A stretch of 64,000 nt of DNA from an uncultured Paracoccus sp. (GCA_934533075.1 CAKTBJ010000009.1:1-64000); one strand, 5' to 3'. Numbered from the stretch's first letter, positions 48,659 through 58,127 are shown. The notes: generated by a model not told the origin, from the sequence alone. Program-made: numbers and translations.

Positions 48659-50326
48659 TTACAGGACCAGTTCGGTCGGGCGGCGGCGCTCGATCCACCA
48701 GATGATCATCAGCCGCGTCAGGAAGATGGCGGTGAAGACCGAGGTGACGAGGCCGATGGTCAGCGTGACCGCAAAGCCCTTCACCGGGCCGGAGCCGAGG
48801 AAGAACATCACCAGCGCCGCGATGAAGCTGGTCAGGTTGGCGTCGATGATCGCCGACATGGCTTCCTTGAAGCCGGTGTCGATGGCCAGCGTGACGTTCT
48901 TGATGCGCCGCAATTCCTCGCGGATACGCTCGTAGATGATGACGTTGGCGTCCACGGCGGTGCCCACGGTCAGCACGATGCCGGCGATGCCGGGCAGGGT
49001 CAGCGTGGCCCCCATCAGCGACATGATGCCGAGGATCATCACGATGTTGACCAGCACCGCGACCGAGGCGAAGAACCCGAACAGCCCATAGCTGGCGATC
49101 ATGTAGGCGACCACGGCGACGGTGCCGACGGTGCCGGCCAGCCGCCCGGCGTCGATGCTGTCCTGACCCAGTTCGGGGCCGATGGTGCGCTCCTCCAGGA
49201 AGGTCATCTCGGCCGGCAGGGCGCCGGCGCGCAGCAGCACGGCCAGCCGGTTCGATTCCTCGAAATCCATGCTGCCGGAGATCAGCCCGGTGCCGCCCAT
49301 GATGGCCGAGCGGATCACGGGCGCGGAAATCACCTCGTCGTCCAGCACGATGGCGAAAAGCTGCCCGATATTGGCGGCGGTATAGGTGCCGAAGGCCTTG
49401 GCGCCCTGGGCGTTGAAGCGGAATTCGACCGCCGGCAGGCCGTTCTGGTCGCGGCTGGGAATGGCCGTCACCAGCTCGTCCCCGGTCACGACCGGGCTGG
49501 CGTCCAGCGTATAGTAGACGCCCGGCTCGTCGGCGGCGGGCAGAAGCATGTTGCCCACGCCCGGACGGGCATTCGGGTCGGTGCCGCGCCCCAAGACCGG
49601 GTGGAAGGTCAGCTTGGCGGTGGTGCCGATCAGCTGCTTCAACTCCTCGGCCGAGCCGATGCCGGGCACCTGGATCACGATGCGGTTGGCGCCGGACAGC
49701 ACGATGGTCGGCTCCCTCGTGCCCACCTCGTCGATGCGGCGGCGGATGATTTCGAGGCTTTGCAGCATCGTGCGCTCGTCCGTCGCGGCCTTTTCGGCCG
49801 CAGACAGCTGCACGGTCAGGCGGTTGCCGCTGGCCGAGACCTCCAGGTCGCGCTGGCCCACGCCGGTCAGGGTGACGACCGGCACCGACAGGCCACGGGC
49901 GATCTCGGCCGCGCGGCTGATCTGGTCGGCATTGGTGATCTCGACCGCCAGGGTCGACGGGTCGGATTCGACGCGGCGAATCGGTCCCAGCGCGTCGCGC
50001 TGCGCCGCCAGCGCGTCGCGCAGTTGCGGCCACAGGCTGTCCATGCGGGCCTTGTAGACCTGTTCGACCTGCACCTCGCCCAGCAGATGCGCGCCGCCGC
50101 GCAGGTCGAGGCCCAGATTGACCAGACCGGAGGGAAGGAAGGACGGCCATTGCGCAATATCGGCCTCCTGCGCGGCGGTGGCGGTGCCGCCGCTGCGCTC
50201 GACGGCCTTGACGGCGTCGTTATGCGTCTCGACGCGGCCATAGAACACGTTCGGGACCGCCAGCGCCACGATCAGCGCCGTGACCAGCAGGATCAGAACC
50301 CGCTTCCAGGTTTCCATTTGCAGCAT
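48659..50326 (-). CDS. secD: protein translocase subunit SecD
   Basis: A 555-residue partner of SecF. One N-terminal helix, then LGLDLRGGAHLL (about 76-87), a large periplasmic domain with RRRIDEVGTREPTI, and five C-terminal helices including GTVGTVAVVAYM, GTAVDANVIIYERIREE and GFKEAMSAIIDANLTSF with the essential acidic residue. MLQMETW at ATG 50326 is chosen because GAGG lies nine bases upstream; ATG 50317 is an alternative. Confidence 0.97.
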   Translation of the reverse strand: MLQMETWKRVLILLVTALIVALAVPNVFYGRVETHNDAVKAVERSGGTATAAQEADIAQWPSFLPSGLVNLGLDLRGGAHLLGEVQVEQVYKARMDSLWPQLRDALAAQRDALGPIRRVESDPSTLAVEITNADQISRAAEIARGLSVPVVTLTGVGQRDLEVSASGNRLTVQLSAAEKAATDERTMLQSLEIIRRRIDEVGTREPTIVLSGANRIVIQVPGIGSAEELKQLIGTTAKLTFHPVLGRGTDPNARPGVGNMLLPAADEPGVYYTLDASPVVTGDELVTAIPSRDQNGLPAVEFRFNAQGAKAFGTYTAANIGQLFAIVLDDEVISAPVIRSAIMGGTGLISGSMDFEESNRLAVLLRAGALPAEMTFLEERTIGPELGQDSIDAGRLAGTVGTVAVVAYMIASYGLFGFFASVAVLVNIVMILGIMSLMGATLTLPGIAGIVLTVGTAVDANVIIYERIREELRRIKNVTLAIDTGFKEAMSAIIDANLTSFIAALVMFFLGSGPVKGFAVTLTIGLVTSVFTAIFLTRLMIIWWIERRRPTELVL

Positions 50327-50349
50327 GATGGCGGCCTCGGGCTTTCTTA

Positions 50350-50682
50350 TCAGCCGTTCGCGGCGACGGGAGCGGTCTTGTTGATGACGTGCTGCACGGC
50401 GTTGCGCACGATGCGGATGCGCACGCCCTGCGCGACCTCGACCTCCAGATCCTCGTCGCGGACATGGGTGACCTTGGCCAGGATGCCGCCCTGGGTCACG
50501 ATCTGGTCGCCCTTGCGCAGATTGGCCACCATGTTGCGGTGTTCCTTCATCTTCTTCTGCTGGGGGCGGATCATCAGCATATACATGATCACGAAGATCA
50601 GGATCAGCGGGATGAACTGCGCGAAGGTTGCGGCGGCACCGCCGCCAGCGGCGGCCTGGGCGTAGGCGGGGGTCACGAGCAT
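50350..50682 (-). CDS. yajC: preprotein translocase subunit YajC
   Basis: A 110-residue protein with one membrane helix (FIPLILIFVIMYMLMIRPQQ) followed by the typical KKMKEHRNMVANLRKGDQIVTQGGI segment. It is the first gene of the yajC-secD-secF run, which reads on through the Mth938-like gene into the ccm genes. Confidence 0.96.
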   Translation of the reverse strand: MLVTPAYAQAAAGGGAAATFAQFIPLILIFVIMYMLMIRPQQKKMKEHRNMVANLRKGDQIVTQGGILAKVTHVRDEDLEVEVAQGVRIRIVRNAVQHVINKTAPVAANG

Positions 50683-50833
50683 CTGGGTTCCTTCCGGTCA
50701 ATGCGGGTGCGCGCCACGGACGAAGGCCGCCCGCGCGGATCGGCGCGCAACCTAAGGCCGCGCGGGGGGTTTGGCAAGGAATTGCCGGTCACAGCCCCAT
50801 CAGCGCCGCATGCGCCGCGGAGGCCTTCGTCCC

Positions 50834-50878
50834 GGCCCGGCCATCGAGGCCGATCCGGGCCGCGCGGGCCGGCCCGCG
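50834..50878 (-). terminator. two GC-rich hairpins after polA
   Basis: GGCCCGG (50834-50840) can pair with CCGGGCC (50855-50861), enclosing the smaller GGCC/GGCC hairpin of a repeated 17-mer, and CGCGGGCC-GGCCCGCG at 50863-50878 is a perfect palindrome. They lie just beyond the polA stop and before yajC. No T-run follows, so an intrinsic terminator is only possible. Confidence 0.35.
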
Positions 50879-50900
50879 GGCGTGCGCTGCGGGGCCGCTT

Positions 50901-53723
50901 TCAATGCGCCGCGGCCCAGTTGGCCCCCTGCCCCGCATCCACCACCAGCGGCACGTTCAGCCGCACGGCCGGCGCGGGCGCATCCACCATCACGGCGCGG
51001 GCGGCCTCGATCAGGGCGGGGGCCTCGGCTTGGGCCACCTCGAACACAAGTTCGTCATGAACCTGAAGCAGCATGCGGGCGTCGATGCCCTCGATAGCCG
51101 CCGGCATGCGGATCATCGCCCGGCGGATGATGTCGGCGGCCGCGCCCTGAATCGGCGCGTTGATCGCCGCACGCCGCGCGCCCCCCGCCGCCGGCCCGGT
51201 CTGGTTGATGCCCGGCGTATGGATCTTGCGCCCGAACAGCGTGGTCACGAACCCGTCCGCCTTGGCCCGCGCGATGGTGTCGTCCATATAGGCGCGGATT
51301 TCCGGGAACCGCTGGAAATAGGTGTCGATGAAGGCCTGCGCCTCGGCCCGAGGAATCCGCAGGTTGCGCGCGAGGCCAAAGCCGGAAATCCCGTAGATCA
51401 CCCCGAAATTGATCGCCTTGGCCCGGCGGCGGACACCTGGGTCCATGCCCTCGACCGGGACGCCGAACATCTGGCTGGCGGTCATGGCGTGAATGTCGAT
51501 GCCGTCGCGGAATGCCTGTTTCAGCGCCGGAATATCCGCGACATGGGCCAGAATCCGCAGCTCGATCTGGCTGTAGTCCAGACTGACCAGCACCCGCCCC
51601 TCGGGCGCGATGAAGGCCTCGCGGATGCGGCGGCCCTCCTCGGTGCGCACGGGGATGTTCTGAAGGTTCGGATCGGTCGAGGCCAGCCGCCCCGTCTGCG
51701 CCCCGGCGATGGAGTAACTGGTATGCACCCGCCCGGTATCGGGATCGACATGGCGCGGCAGCGTGTCGGTATAGGTCGATTTCAGCTTCGACATCGCCCG
51801 CCAGTCGAGGATCAGCCCGGCCAGCCGGCGCCCTTCCTCGCTGCCTTCCGCCGCCAAATCCTCCAGCACATCCGCCGAGGTGGACCAGGCGCCATTCTTG
51901 CCCAGCTTGCCGCCGGGCAGGCCCATCTGGCCGAAAAGAATGTCGCCCAACTGCTTGGGCGACCCGAGGTTGAAGGGACTGCCCGCGACCTGCTGGGCCT
52001 CCTCCTCCAGCGCGGCCATCTTCTGCGCGAAGGCCCCGGACATGCGCGACAGATGCGCCGGGTCGATCAGGATGCCCGCCATCTCCATCCCCGCCAGCAC
52101 CGGGATCATCGGGCGCTCAAGGGTTTCGTAAGCCGTGGTCACGCGGGCCTCGGGCAGGCGCGGGCGGAAGGTCTGCCACAGCCGCCATGTCACATCCGCG
52201 TCCTCGGCGCCGTAGCCGGCGGCCTTGTCCAGTGCCACGCGGTCGAAGGTGATCTGCGCCTTGCCCGAGCCGATCAACTCCTTGATCGGCAGGCAGATAT
52301 GGCCAAGATAGGTCTCGGCCAACTCGTCCATGCCGTGATTGTGCAGGCCCGCATGCAGGGCATAGGACAGCAGCATCGTGTCCTCGATGGGCGCCATGCG
52401 GATGCCGTGGCGGGCCAGCACCTTCCAGTCGTATTTGGCGTTGTGCAGCACCTTCAGCACTGCGGGGTCTTCCAGCAGCGGCTTGAGCAGGGCCAGGGCC
52501 TCGGCCTCGTCCATCTGGCCGGGCGCGCGGGCGCCGCCGCCGAACAGATCGGCCTCGCCCTCGACATGGTTCAGCGGAATATAGGCGGCATCCCCCGCCG
52601 CCAGCGCAATCGAGATGCCGGCCAGCCGCGCCTGCATCTCGTTCAGCGAGGTGGTTTCGGTGTCGATGGCCAGCGCCCCGGCCTCGCGGGCGCGGTCGAG
52701 CCATTCGGCCAGCGTGGCCCCGTCGCGGATCACCGCATAGGCGTCGCGGTCGATGGCCGGCCATGCGGGGGCGGCGGGGGCGCCGGGCTGCGGCGCGGCC
52801 TCGGCCACCGGCGCCGGGTCGGGCAGGTCGGTCTCGAAACGGTCGGCCACGCGCCGGGTCAGGGTGCGGAACTCCATCCGGTTGAGGAAATTCAGCAGGG
52901 TTTCCGGCTCGGGATCGCGGATTTCCAGACTGTCCAGCCCGAAATTCAGCGGAGTCGCCGCATCCAGCGTCACCAGCTTTTCCGAAATGCGGATCAGCTC
53001 GGCATTGTCCAGCAGGGTCTGGCGGCGCTTGGGTTGCTTGATTTCCTCGGCGCGGGCCAGCAGGGTCTCGATATCGCCATATTCGGCGATCAGTTGCGCG
53101 GCGGTCTTGATGCCGATGCCCGGCGCGCCCGGCACGTTGTCGGTCGGATCGCCGGCCAGAGCCTGCACCGCCACCACCTGTTCGGGCGGAACCCCGAATT
53201 TCTCGATCACCTCATCCGGGCCGATGCGCTTGTTCTTGATCGGGTCCAGCATCTCGACCCCGCCACCGACAAGCTGCATCAGGTCCTTGTCGCTGGAGAT
53301 GATCGTCACCCGCCCCCCGGCCGCGCGCGCCTGTGCGGCCAGCGTGGCGATGATGTCGTCGGCCTCATAGGCCTCGATCTCGATCGACGCGAGGTTGAAG
53401 GCCTGCGTGGCCTCGCGCGTCAGGGGGAATTGCGGGCGCAGATCCTCGGGCAGCGGCGGGCGGTTGGCCTTGTAGTCGGGGAAGATGTCGTTGCGGAAGG
53501 TGCGCGAACTGTGGTCGAAGATCACCGCCGCATGGGTGGGCGCGTCGCCATTGCCGCCCTCCTCGATATAGCGCCAGATCATGTTGCAGAAGCCCGCGAC
53601 GGCGCCGATGGGCAGCCCGTCGCTGCGCCGGGTCAGCGGCGGCAGCGCGTGATAGGCGCGGAAGATGAAGGCCGAGCCGTCGATCAGATGCAGATGGCAG
53701 CCCTTGCCGAATGCCTCGCCCAT
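50901..53723 (-). CDS. polA: DNA polymerase I
   Basis: A 940-residue three-domain enzyme for Okazaki fragment processing and repair. The 5'-3' exonuclease domain begins HLHLIDGSAFIFRAYHALPP and has the GxxSDKDLMQL segment and PGAPGIGIKTAAQLI; the 3'-5' proofreading domain keeps ALAIDTETTSLNEM (about 350), so proofreading is probably active; the polymerase domain has VSLDYSQIELRILAH, RRRAKAINFGVIYGISGFGL and LLQVHDELVFEV. ATG 53723 has GGGGGCGGGA upstream. It is divergent from radA. Confidence 0.97.
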   Translation of the reverse strand: MGEAFGKGCHLHLIDGSAFIFRAYHALPPLTRRSDGLPIGAVAGFCNMIWRYIEEGGNGDAPTHAAVIFDHSSRTFRNDIFPDYKANRPPLPEDLRPQFPLTREATQAFNLASIEIEAYEADDIIATLAAQARAAGGRVTIISSDKDLMQLVGGGVEMLDPIKNKRIGPDEVIEKFGVPPEQVVAVQALAGDPTDNVPGAPGIGIKTAAQLIAEYGDIETLLARAEEIKQPKRRQTLLDNAELIRISEKLVTLDAATPLNFGLDSLEIRDPEPETLLNFLNRMEFRTLTRRVADRFETDLPDPAPVAEAAPQPGAPAAPAWPAIDRDAYAVIRDGATLAEWLDRAREAGALAIDTETTSLNEMQARLAGISIALAAGDAAYIPLNHVEGEADLFGGGARAPGQMDEAEALALLKPLLEDPAVLKVLHNAKYDWKVLARHGIRMAPIEDTMLLSYALHAGLHNHGMDELAETYLGHICLPIKELIGSGKAQITFDRVALDKAAGYGAEDADVTWRLWQTFRPRLPEARVTTAYETLERPMIPVLAGMEMAGILIDPAHLSRMSGAFAQKMAALEEEAQQVAGSPFNLGSPKQLGDILFGQMGLPGGKLGKNGAWSTSADVLEDLAAEGSEEGRRLAGLILDWRAMSKLKSTYTDTLPRHVDPDTGRVHTSYSIAGAQTGRLASTDPNLQNIPVRTEEGRRIREAFIAPEGRVLVSLDYSQIELRILAHVADIPALKQAFRDGIDIHAMTASQMFGVPVEGMDPGVRRRAKAINFGVIYGISGFGLARNLRIPRAEAQAFIDTYFQRFPEIRAYMDDTIARAKADGFVTTLFGRKIHTPGINQTGPAAGGARRAAINAPIQGAAADIIRRAMIRMPAAIEGIDARMLLQVHDELVFEVAQAEAPALIEAARAVMVDAPAPAVRLNVPLVVDAGQGANWAAAH

Positions 53724-53820
53724 ATCCCGCCCCCGTTTCCTGCGCTGGGGGTGATGTGCCACGAAACGCCGCCCGCTTCCAGCCGCTTGCCCCCGGCTGG
53801 GCCTTGGGCCAAACAGGCGC

Positions 53821-55188
53821 ATGGCTAGGCCCGTCACCACATTCACCTGCACCGCCTGCGGCGCCCGCTTTCCGAAATGGTCGGGCCGCTGCGATGCCTG
53901 CGGCGAGTGGAACACCATCACCGAGGAGGCCCCCCTGTCCCAAGGCCCCGCCGGGCGCGGCCTCGGCGCGGCCAAGGGCAAGCTGGTGGCGCTGACCGGG
54001 CTGGATGCCGCCGAGCCGCCGCCCCCGCGCCGCGAGTCGGGGCTGGCGGAACTGGACCGCGTTCTGGGCGGCGGGCTGGTCGAGGGCAGCGCGATTCTGG
54101 TCGGCGGCGATCCCGGCATCGGCAAATCCACGCTGCTGTTGCAGGCGGCGGCGGCGTTTTCCCGCGCAGGGGCGCAGGCGGTCTATTTCAGCGGCGAGGA
54201 AGCCACCGCGCAAATCCGCATGCGCGCCCAGCGCCTCGGGCTGGCCGATGCGCCGGTGCGGCTGGGCGCGGAAACGGGCCTGCGCGACATCCTGACCACG
54301 CTGGACGCCACCCGCCCCGACCTTGCCGTGATCGATTCGATTCAAACCCTGTGGTCCGATACGGTCGAGGCCGCCCCCGGCAGCGTCAGCCAGGTTCGCG
54401 CCGTCGCGCATGAGCTGGTCACATTCGCGAAATCGCGCGGGACGGCGGTGGTGCTGGTCGGCCATGTCACCAAGGAGGGCCAGATCGCCGGCCCCCGCGT
54501 TGTCGAGCATATGGTCGATACCGTCCTGTATTTCGAGGGCGAACGCGGCCACCAGTTCCGCATCCTGCGCAGCGTCAAGAACCGCTTCGGCCCGGCGGGC
54601 GAGATCGGCGTCTTCGAGATGACCGGCGCCGGCCTGGCCGAAGTCGCCAACCCCTCGGCGCTGTTTTTGTCCGAGCGCGGCCAGCCCGTCCCCGGCGCGG
54701 CGGTCTTTGCCGGCATCGAGGGCACGCGCCCGGTGCTGACCGAAATTCAGGCGCTGGTCGCCCCTTCGACGCTGGCCAGCCCGCGCCGCACCGTGGTCGG
54801 CCTCGACTCGGGCCGGGTCAGCACCATCCTCGCCGTGCTGGAGGCGCGTTGCGCGATTCCCTTCGCGGGGCTGGATGTTTTCCTCAACGTTGCCGGGGGG
54901 ATGCGGGTCACGGAACCCGCCGCCGACCTCGCCATCGCCGCCGCCCTGCTGGGCGCGAGGGAGGATGTGGCGATTCCCGCCGAAGCTGTAATCTTCGGGG
55001 AAATCAGCCTGTCGGGGGCGTTGCGTCCCGTCACCCAGGCGGAAAACAGGTTGAAAGAGGCGGCAAAACTTGGTTTCACGCAGGCGATTTTGCCCGAAAC
55101 CCAGAAGGTCGAGGGCGAGGGACAGATGCAGCTGATCCGCAGCGCCGACCTCACCCGCTTCGTGGGCGAGATGTTCGGCGCCGGCTGA
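53821..55188 (+). CDS. radA: DNA repair protein RadA
   Basis: A 455-residue RecA-like helicase for branch migration. Zinc-finger cysteines are at 10, 13, 24 and 27; Walker A GDPGIGKST is at 96-104; the RadA-specific KNRFG motif lies near 256; the C terminus is a Lon-protease-like domain without the catalytic dyad (GLDVFLNVAGGMRVTEPAAD). It is followed 28 bp on by cvpA, an arrangement common in alphaproteobacteria. Confidence 0.96.
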   Translation: MARPVTTFTCTACGARFPKWSGRCDACGEWNTITEEAPLSQGPAGRGLGAAKGKLVALTGLDAAEPPPPRRESGLAELDRVLGGGLVEGSAILVGGDPGIGKSTLLLQAAAAFSRAGAQAVYFSGEEATAQIRMRAQRLGLADAPVRLGAETGLRDILTTLDATRPDLAVIDSIQTLWSDTVEAAPGSVSQVRAVAHELVTFAKSRGTAVVLVGHVTKEGQIAGPRVVEHMVDTVLYFEGERGHQFRILRSVKNRFGPAGEIGVFEMTGAGLAEVANPSALFLSERGQPVPGAAVFAGIEGTRPVLTEIQALVAPSTLASPRRTVVGLDSGRVSTILAVLEARCAIPFAGLDVFLNVAGGMRVTEPAADLAIAAALLGAREDVAIPAEAVIFGEISLSGALRPVTQAENRLKEAAKLGFTQAILPETQKVEGEGQMQLIRSADLTRFVGEMFGAG

Positions 55189-55216
55189 CGGCGCGCGCAA
55201 AGGGACGGGAACCGGC

Positions 55217-55816
55217 ATGGACGGCTTTACCACTATCGACCTCATCGTGGCGGCGATCATCGTCATCTCGGCGATCCTGGCCTATGCGCGCGGCTTCGTG
55301 CGCGAGTCGCTGGCCATCCTCGGCTGGATCGCGGCGGCCGTGCTGGCCTTCATCTTCGCCGAATCGATCCGGCCGATGATCCAGAACCTGCCGGTGCTGT
55401 CGAAATTCCTGGGCGACAGCTGCGAGCTGGCGCTGATCGCCAGCTTTGCCGTGGTGCTGGCCGGCGCCCTGGTGGTGTTCTCGATCATCACGCCGCTGTT
55501 TTCCTCGGTCGTGCAGCGGTCGGCGCTGGGGGGCGTGGACCAGGCGATGGGCTTCCTGTTCGGGGTGGCGCGCGGCATCCTGATCGTCGCCATCGCCTTC
55601 CTGGTCTATGACCGCGTGCAGGGCGAGCGGCAGATCGACATGGTGGACAATTCGCGTTCGGCGGCCATCTTCGACAGCATCAGCAGCCAGTTGAACCAGT
55701 CGATGCCGCAGGACGTGCCGACCTGGCTTCAGGCGCGCTTCGACCAGTTCACCGCCGCCTGCACCGCCGAAAGCACCGTCTCGCCCCAGACCGAGACCCC
55801 GGCCGCGACCAACTGA
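55217..55816 (+). CDS. cvpA: CvpA family membrane protein
   Basis: A 199-residue protein with four membrane helices: FTTIDLIVAAIIVISAILAY, the glycine-containing second segment, LALIASFAVVLAGALVVFSI and GFLFGVARGILIVAIAFLVY. YARGFVRESLAILGWI is the family signature. CvpA was named for colicin V production and is widely linked to purF, which also follows here; its biochemical role is unsettled but envelope-related. A terminator separates it from purF. Confidence 0.93.
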   Translation: MDGFTTIDLIVAAIIVISAILAYARGFVRESLAILGWIAAAVLAFIFAESIRPMIQNLPVLSKFLGDSCELALIASFAVVLAGALVVFSIITPLFSSVVQRSALGGVDQAMGFLFGVARGILIVAIAFLVYDRVQGERQIDMVDNSRSAAIFDSISSQLNQSMPQDVPTWLQARFDQFTAACTAESTVSPQTETPAATN

Positions 55817-55837
55817 TCCGGCACGACGCCACGAAAA

Positions 55838-55872
55838 ACGCCCCCGCGCCCGCGCCGGGGGCGTGACTTTTT
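55838..55872 (+). terminator. rho-independent terminator of radA-cvpA
   Basis: ACGCCCCCG (55838-55846) pairs with CGGGGGCGT (55856-55864), followed after three bases by TTTTT (55868-55872). It begins 21 bases after the cvpA stop. Confidence 0.85.
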
Positions 55873-55930
55873 GCCCCGCTGCGCCTATGTGCGGGGCAGC
55901 CCCCTTTGCCTGCGCCCCACGAGGTCCGCC

Positions 55931-57415
55931 GTGCCCAGCCAGATGCAGCCCTTCCTGTCCCATCCTTTCGATTCGGACCGCCTGCATGAGGAATGCGGCG
56001 TGTTCGGCGTCATCGGCGCGGCCGATGCGGCGCAATTCGTGGCGCTGGGCCTGCATGCGCTGCAACATCGCGGGCAGGAGGCCGGCGGCATCGTCAGCTA
56101 TGACCCGGAGGGCGGCTTCAACAGCGCCCACCGCTTCGGCTATGTGCGCGACAACTTCACCAAGCCCGACGTGATGGCCACCCTGCCCGGCGCGCTGGCG
56201 ATCGGCCATGTGCGTTATTCGACCGCCGGCAAGAAGGGCGCCGCGATCCGCGACATCCAGCCCTTCTTCGGCGAATTCGCGATGGGCGGCTGCGCGGTGG
56301 CCCATAACGGCAACCTGACCAATGCCGAGGCCCTGCGCCGCGAATTGATCGAGCGCGGCGCCATCTTCCAGTCCAGCAGCGATACGGAATGCATCATCCA
56401 CCTGATGGCGCGGTCCATCCAGCGGTCGATCCCGGAGCGGATGAAGGACGCGCTGCGCCGGGTCGAGGGGGCGTTCTCGATCATCGCCATGACCCGCACC
56501 AAGCTGATCGGCGTGCGCGACATGCTGGGCGTGCGCCCGCTGGTGCTGGGCCGGCTGGGCGAGGAGGGCTATGTCCTGGCCTCGGAAACCTGCGCGCTGG
56601 ACATCATCGGCGCCCGTTTCGAGCGCGAGATCGAGCCGGGCGAGATGGTGGTGATCTCCAAGGGCAAGGTGGAGAGCCAGCGGCCCTTCGGCCCCTCGCG
56701 CGGGCGGTTCTGCATCTTCGAGCACGTCTATTTCTCGCGCCCCGATTCGATCTATGGCGGGCGCTCGGTCTATCAGACGCGCAGCCAGATCGGCGTGGAA
56801 CTGGCCCGCGAGGCGCCGGTGGAGGCCGATCTGGTCTGTCCGGTGCCCGATTCGGGGACGCCGGCGGCCATCGGCTATGCGCAGGAATCCGGGATTCCCT
56901 TCGGGTTGGGCATCATCCGCAACCAGTATGTCGGCCGCACCTTCATCGAGCCGAACCAGCAGATCCGCGACATGGGCGTGCGGCTGAAGCTGAACGTGAA
57001 CCGGGCGATGGTCGCGGGCAAGCGCATCGTGCTGGTGGACGATTCGGTGGTGCGCGGCACGACCTCGCGCAAGATCAAGGACATGATCCTGGAGGCCGGG
57101 GCGACCGAGGTGCATTTCCGCATCGCCAGCCCGCCGACGGCATGGCCGTGCTTTTACGGGGTGGACACGCCGGAGCGGTCCAAGCTGCTGGCGGCGCAGA
57201 TGTCCCCGGCCGAGATGCGCGACTGGATCGGCGTCGATTCGCTGGCCTTCATCTCGCTGGACGGGCTGTATCGGGCGGTGGGCGAGGCCGGCGGGCGCAA
57301 CAACGACCGCCCGCAATATTGCGACGCCTGTTTCTCGGGCGAATATCCGGTGGCGCCCTATGACCAGATTCAGCACGGCTTCCAGATGAAGGAGCCGCCC
57401 GAGGCGGCGGAGTAG
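55931..57415 (+). CDS. purF: amidophosphoribosyltransferase
   Basis: A 494-residue enzyme that starts purine synthesis by moving the amide of glutamine to PRPP; PRPP itself comes from Prs at 58.9 kb. The nucleophile is Cys22 in HEECGVFGV, exposed after removal of a short propeptide. Cysteines in RFCIFEHVYFSRPDS, AWPCFYG and QYCDACF match the ligands of the Fe-S cluster of the Bacillus subtilis-type enzyme. The PRPP loop is VLVDDSVVRGTTSR. GTG 55931 has GAGG six bases upstream; ATG 55943 is the alternative. Confidence 0.96.
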   Translation: MPSQMQPFLSHPFDSDRLHEECGVFGVIGAADAAQFVALGLHALQHRGQEAGGIVSYDPEGGFNSAHRFGYVRDNFTKPDVMATLPGALAIGHVRYSTAGKKGAAIRDIQPFFGEFAMGGCAVAHNGNLTNAEALRRELIERGAIFQSSSDTECIIHLMARSIQRSIPERMKDALRRVEGAFSIIAMTRTKLIGVRDMLGVRPLVLGRLGEEGYVLASETCALDIIGARFEREIEPGEMVVISKGKVESQRPFGPSRGRFCIFEHVYFSRPDSIYGGRSVYQTRSQIGVELAREAPVEADLVCPVPDSGTPAAIGYAQESGIPFGLGIIRNQYVGRTFIEPNQQIRDMGVRLKLNVNRAMVAGKRIVLVDDSVVRGTTSRKIKDMILEAGATEVHFRIASPPTAWPCFYGVDTPERSKLLAAQMSPAEMRDWIGVDSLAFISLDGLYRAVGEAGGRNNDRPQYCDACFSGEYPVAPYDQIQHGFQMKEPPEAAE

Positions 57416-57428
57416 ACGCCCTTTGACG

Positions 57429-57453
57429 GCCCCGCCCCCGCGCGGGGCTTTTT
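57429..57453 (+). terminator. rho-independent terminator of purF
   Basis: GCCCCGC (57429-57435) pairs with GCGGGGC (57442-57448), followed by TTTTT. It starts 14 bases after the purF stop. Confidence 0.85.
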
Positions 57454-57463
57454 CATGCCAACG

Positions 57464-57485
57464 AATGTAAAGCACCCTTTACATT
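57464..57485. promoter_or_regulatory. operator 1 of the membrane protein/XRE pair
   Basis: AATGTAAAG (57464-57472) and CTTTACATT (57477-57485) form a perfect inverted repeat with the core TGTAAAG-N4-CTTTACA. TTTACA at 57478-57483 could serve as the -35 of the promoter, so a bound repressor would cover it. Confidence 0.8.
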
Positions 57486-57499
57486 CCCGACAGACCGCC

Positions 57500-57525
57500 C
57501 ATATGTAAAGCGTGCTTTACATATG
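57500..57525. promoter_or_regulatory. operator 2 of the membrane protein/XRE pair
   Basis: CATATGTAAAGC (57500-57511) and GCTTTACATATG (57514-57525) form a 26-bp perfect palindrome with the same TGTAAAG-N4-CTTTACA core as operator 1; the centres are 38 bp apart. ATATGT (57501-57506) or TATGTA (57502-57507) stands 17-18 bases after the TTTACA of operator 1 and can act as -10. Confidence 0.8.
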
Positions 57526-57534
57526 GAGGTTCCG

Positions 57535-57903
57535 ATGCGTGACTTCATCTCTTTCCTGATCGGGCTGGCGGCTTATGCCGCCATGCTGATCCTGTCGCAG
57601 AAGCTGCTCGCCGGCAGCATCGGGGGCAGCACCCCCCGCATTCTGGTGTCGCTTCTGCCCATGCTGCCGGCGGCTTTCATCTGTGCCACCGTGATCCGCA
57701 GCATCCGCCGCCTGGACGAAATGCAGCGCAAGCTCCAGTTCGAGGCCCTGGCGCTGGCTTTCGCGGGCACGGCCCTGATGACGTTCGGCTATGGCTTCCT
57801 TGAAGATGCCGGCTTCCCCCGGCTTTCGATGTTCGTCGTCTGGCCCGTCATGGCGACGCTGTGGGCCATCGGCGTCCTTCTGGGCCGGGCGCGCTTCCGG
57901 TGA
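57535..57903 (+). CDS. four-helix membrane protein, partner of a small XRE regulator
   Basis: A 122-residue protein with four hydrophobic segments (about 4-24, 36-55, 71-88 and 95-113) and the cytoplasmic loop RSIRRLDEMQRKLQFEALAL. No family name was settled, but small integral membrane proteins followed by a 65-70 residue XRE regulator form a recurrent bacterial gene pair. ATG 57535 has GGAGG seven bases upstream. Two operators cover its promoter. Confidence 0.8.
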   Translation: MRDFISFLIGLAAYAAMLILSQKLLAGSIGGSTPRILVSLLPMLPAAFICATVIRSIRRLDEMQRKLQFEALALAFAGTALMTFGYGFLEDAGFPRLSMFVVWPVMATLWAIGVLLGRARFR

Positions 57904-58097
57904 AGAACTGCGTTCAGGAACTGCGCCAGCAACGCGGCTGGTCGCAGGCCGATCTGGCCGGCCGCCTGGGCGTGTCGCGGCAGACCGTCAATGCGCTTGA
58001 ACGGGGGCGCTACGATCCCAGCCTGCCGCTGGCCTTCAGCATCGCCCGGCTTTTCGAAGCAGCAATCGAGGAGGTTTTCCACCCGGACCCGCAATGA
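57900..58097 (+). CDS. small XRE-family transcriptional regulator
   Basis: A 65-residue protein that is little more than a helix-turn-helix: LRQQRGWSQADLAGRLGVSR with recognition helix RQTVNALERGRYDPSL, then AFSIARLFEAAIEEVF. It begins at GTG 57900, overlapping the stop of the membrane protein gene (GTGA), so it is translationally coupled. Autoregulation through the two TGTAAAG-N4-CTTTACA operators upstream is the simplest reading but is inferred. Confidence 0.9.
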   Translation: MKNCVQELRQQRGWSQADLAGRLGVSRQTVNALERGRYDPSLPLAFSIARLFEAAIEEVFHPDPQ

Positions 58098-58127
58098 GGT
58101 CCGGGGCGCTTTATGCCGGGCAACGAT

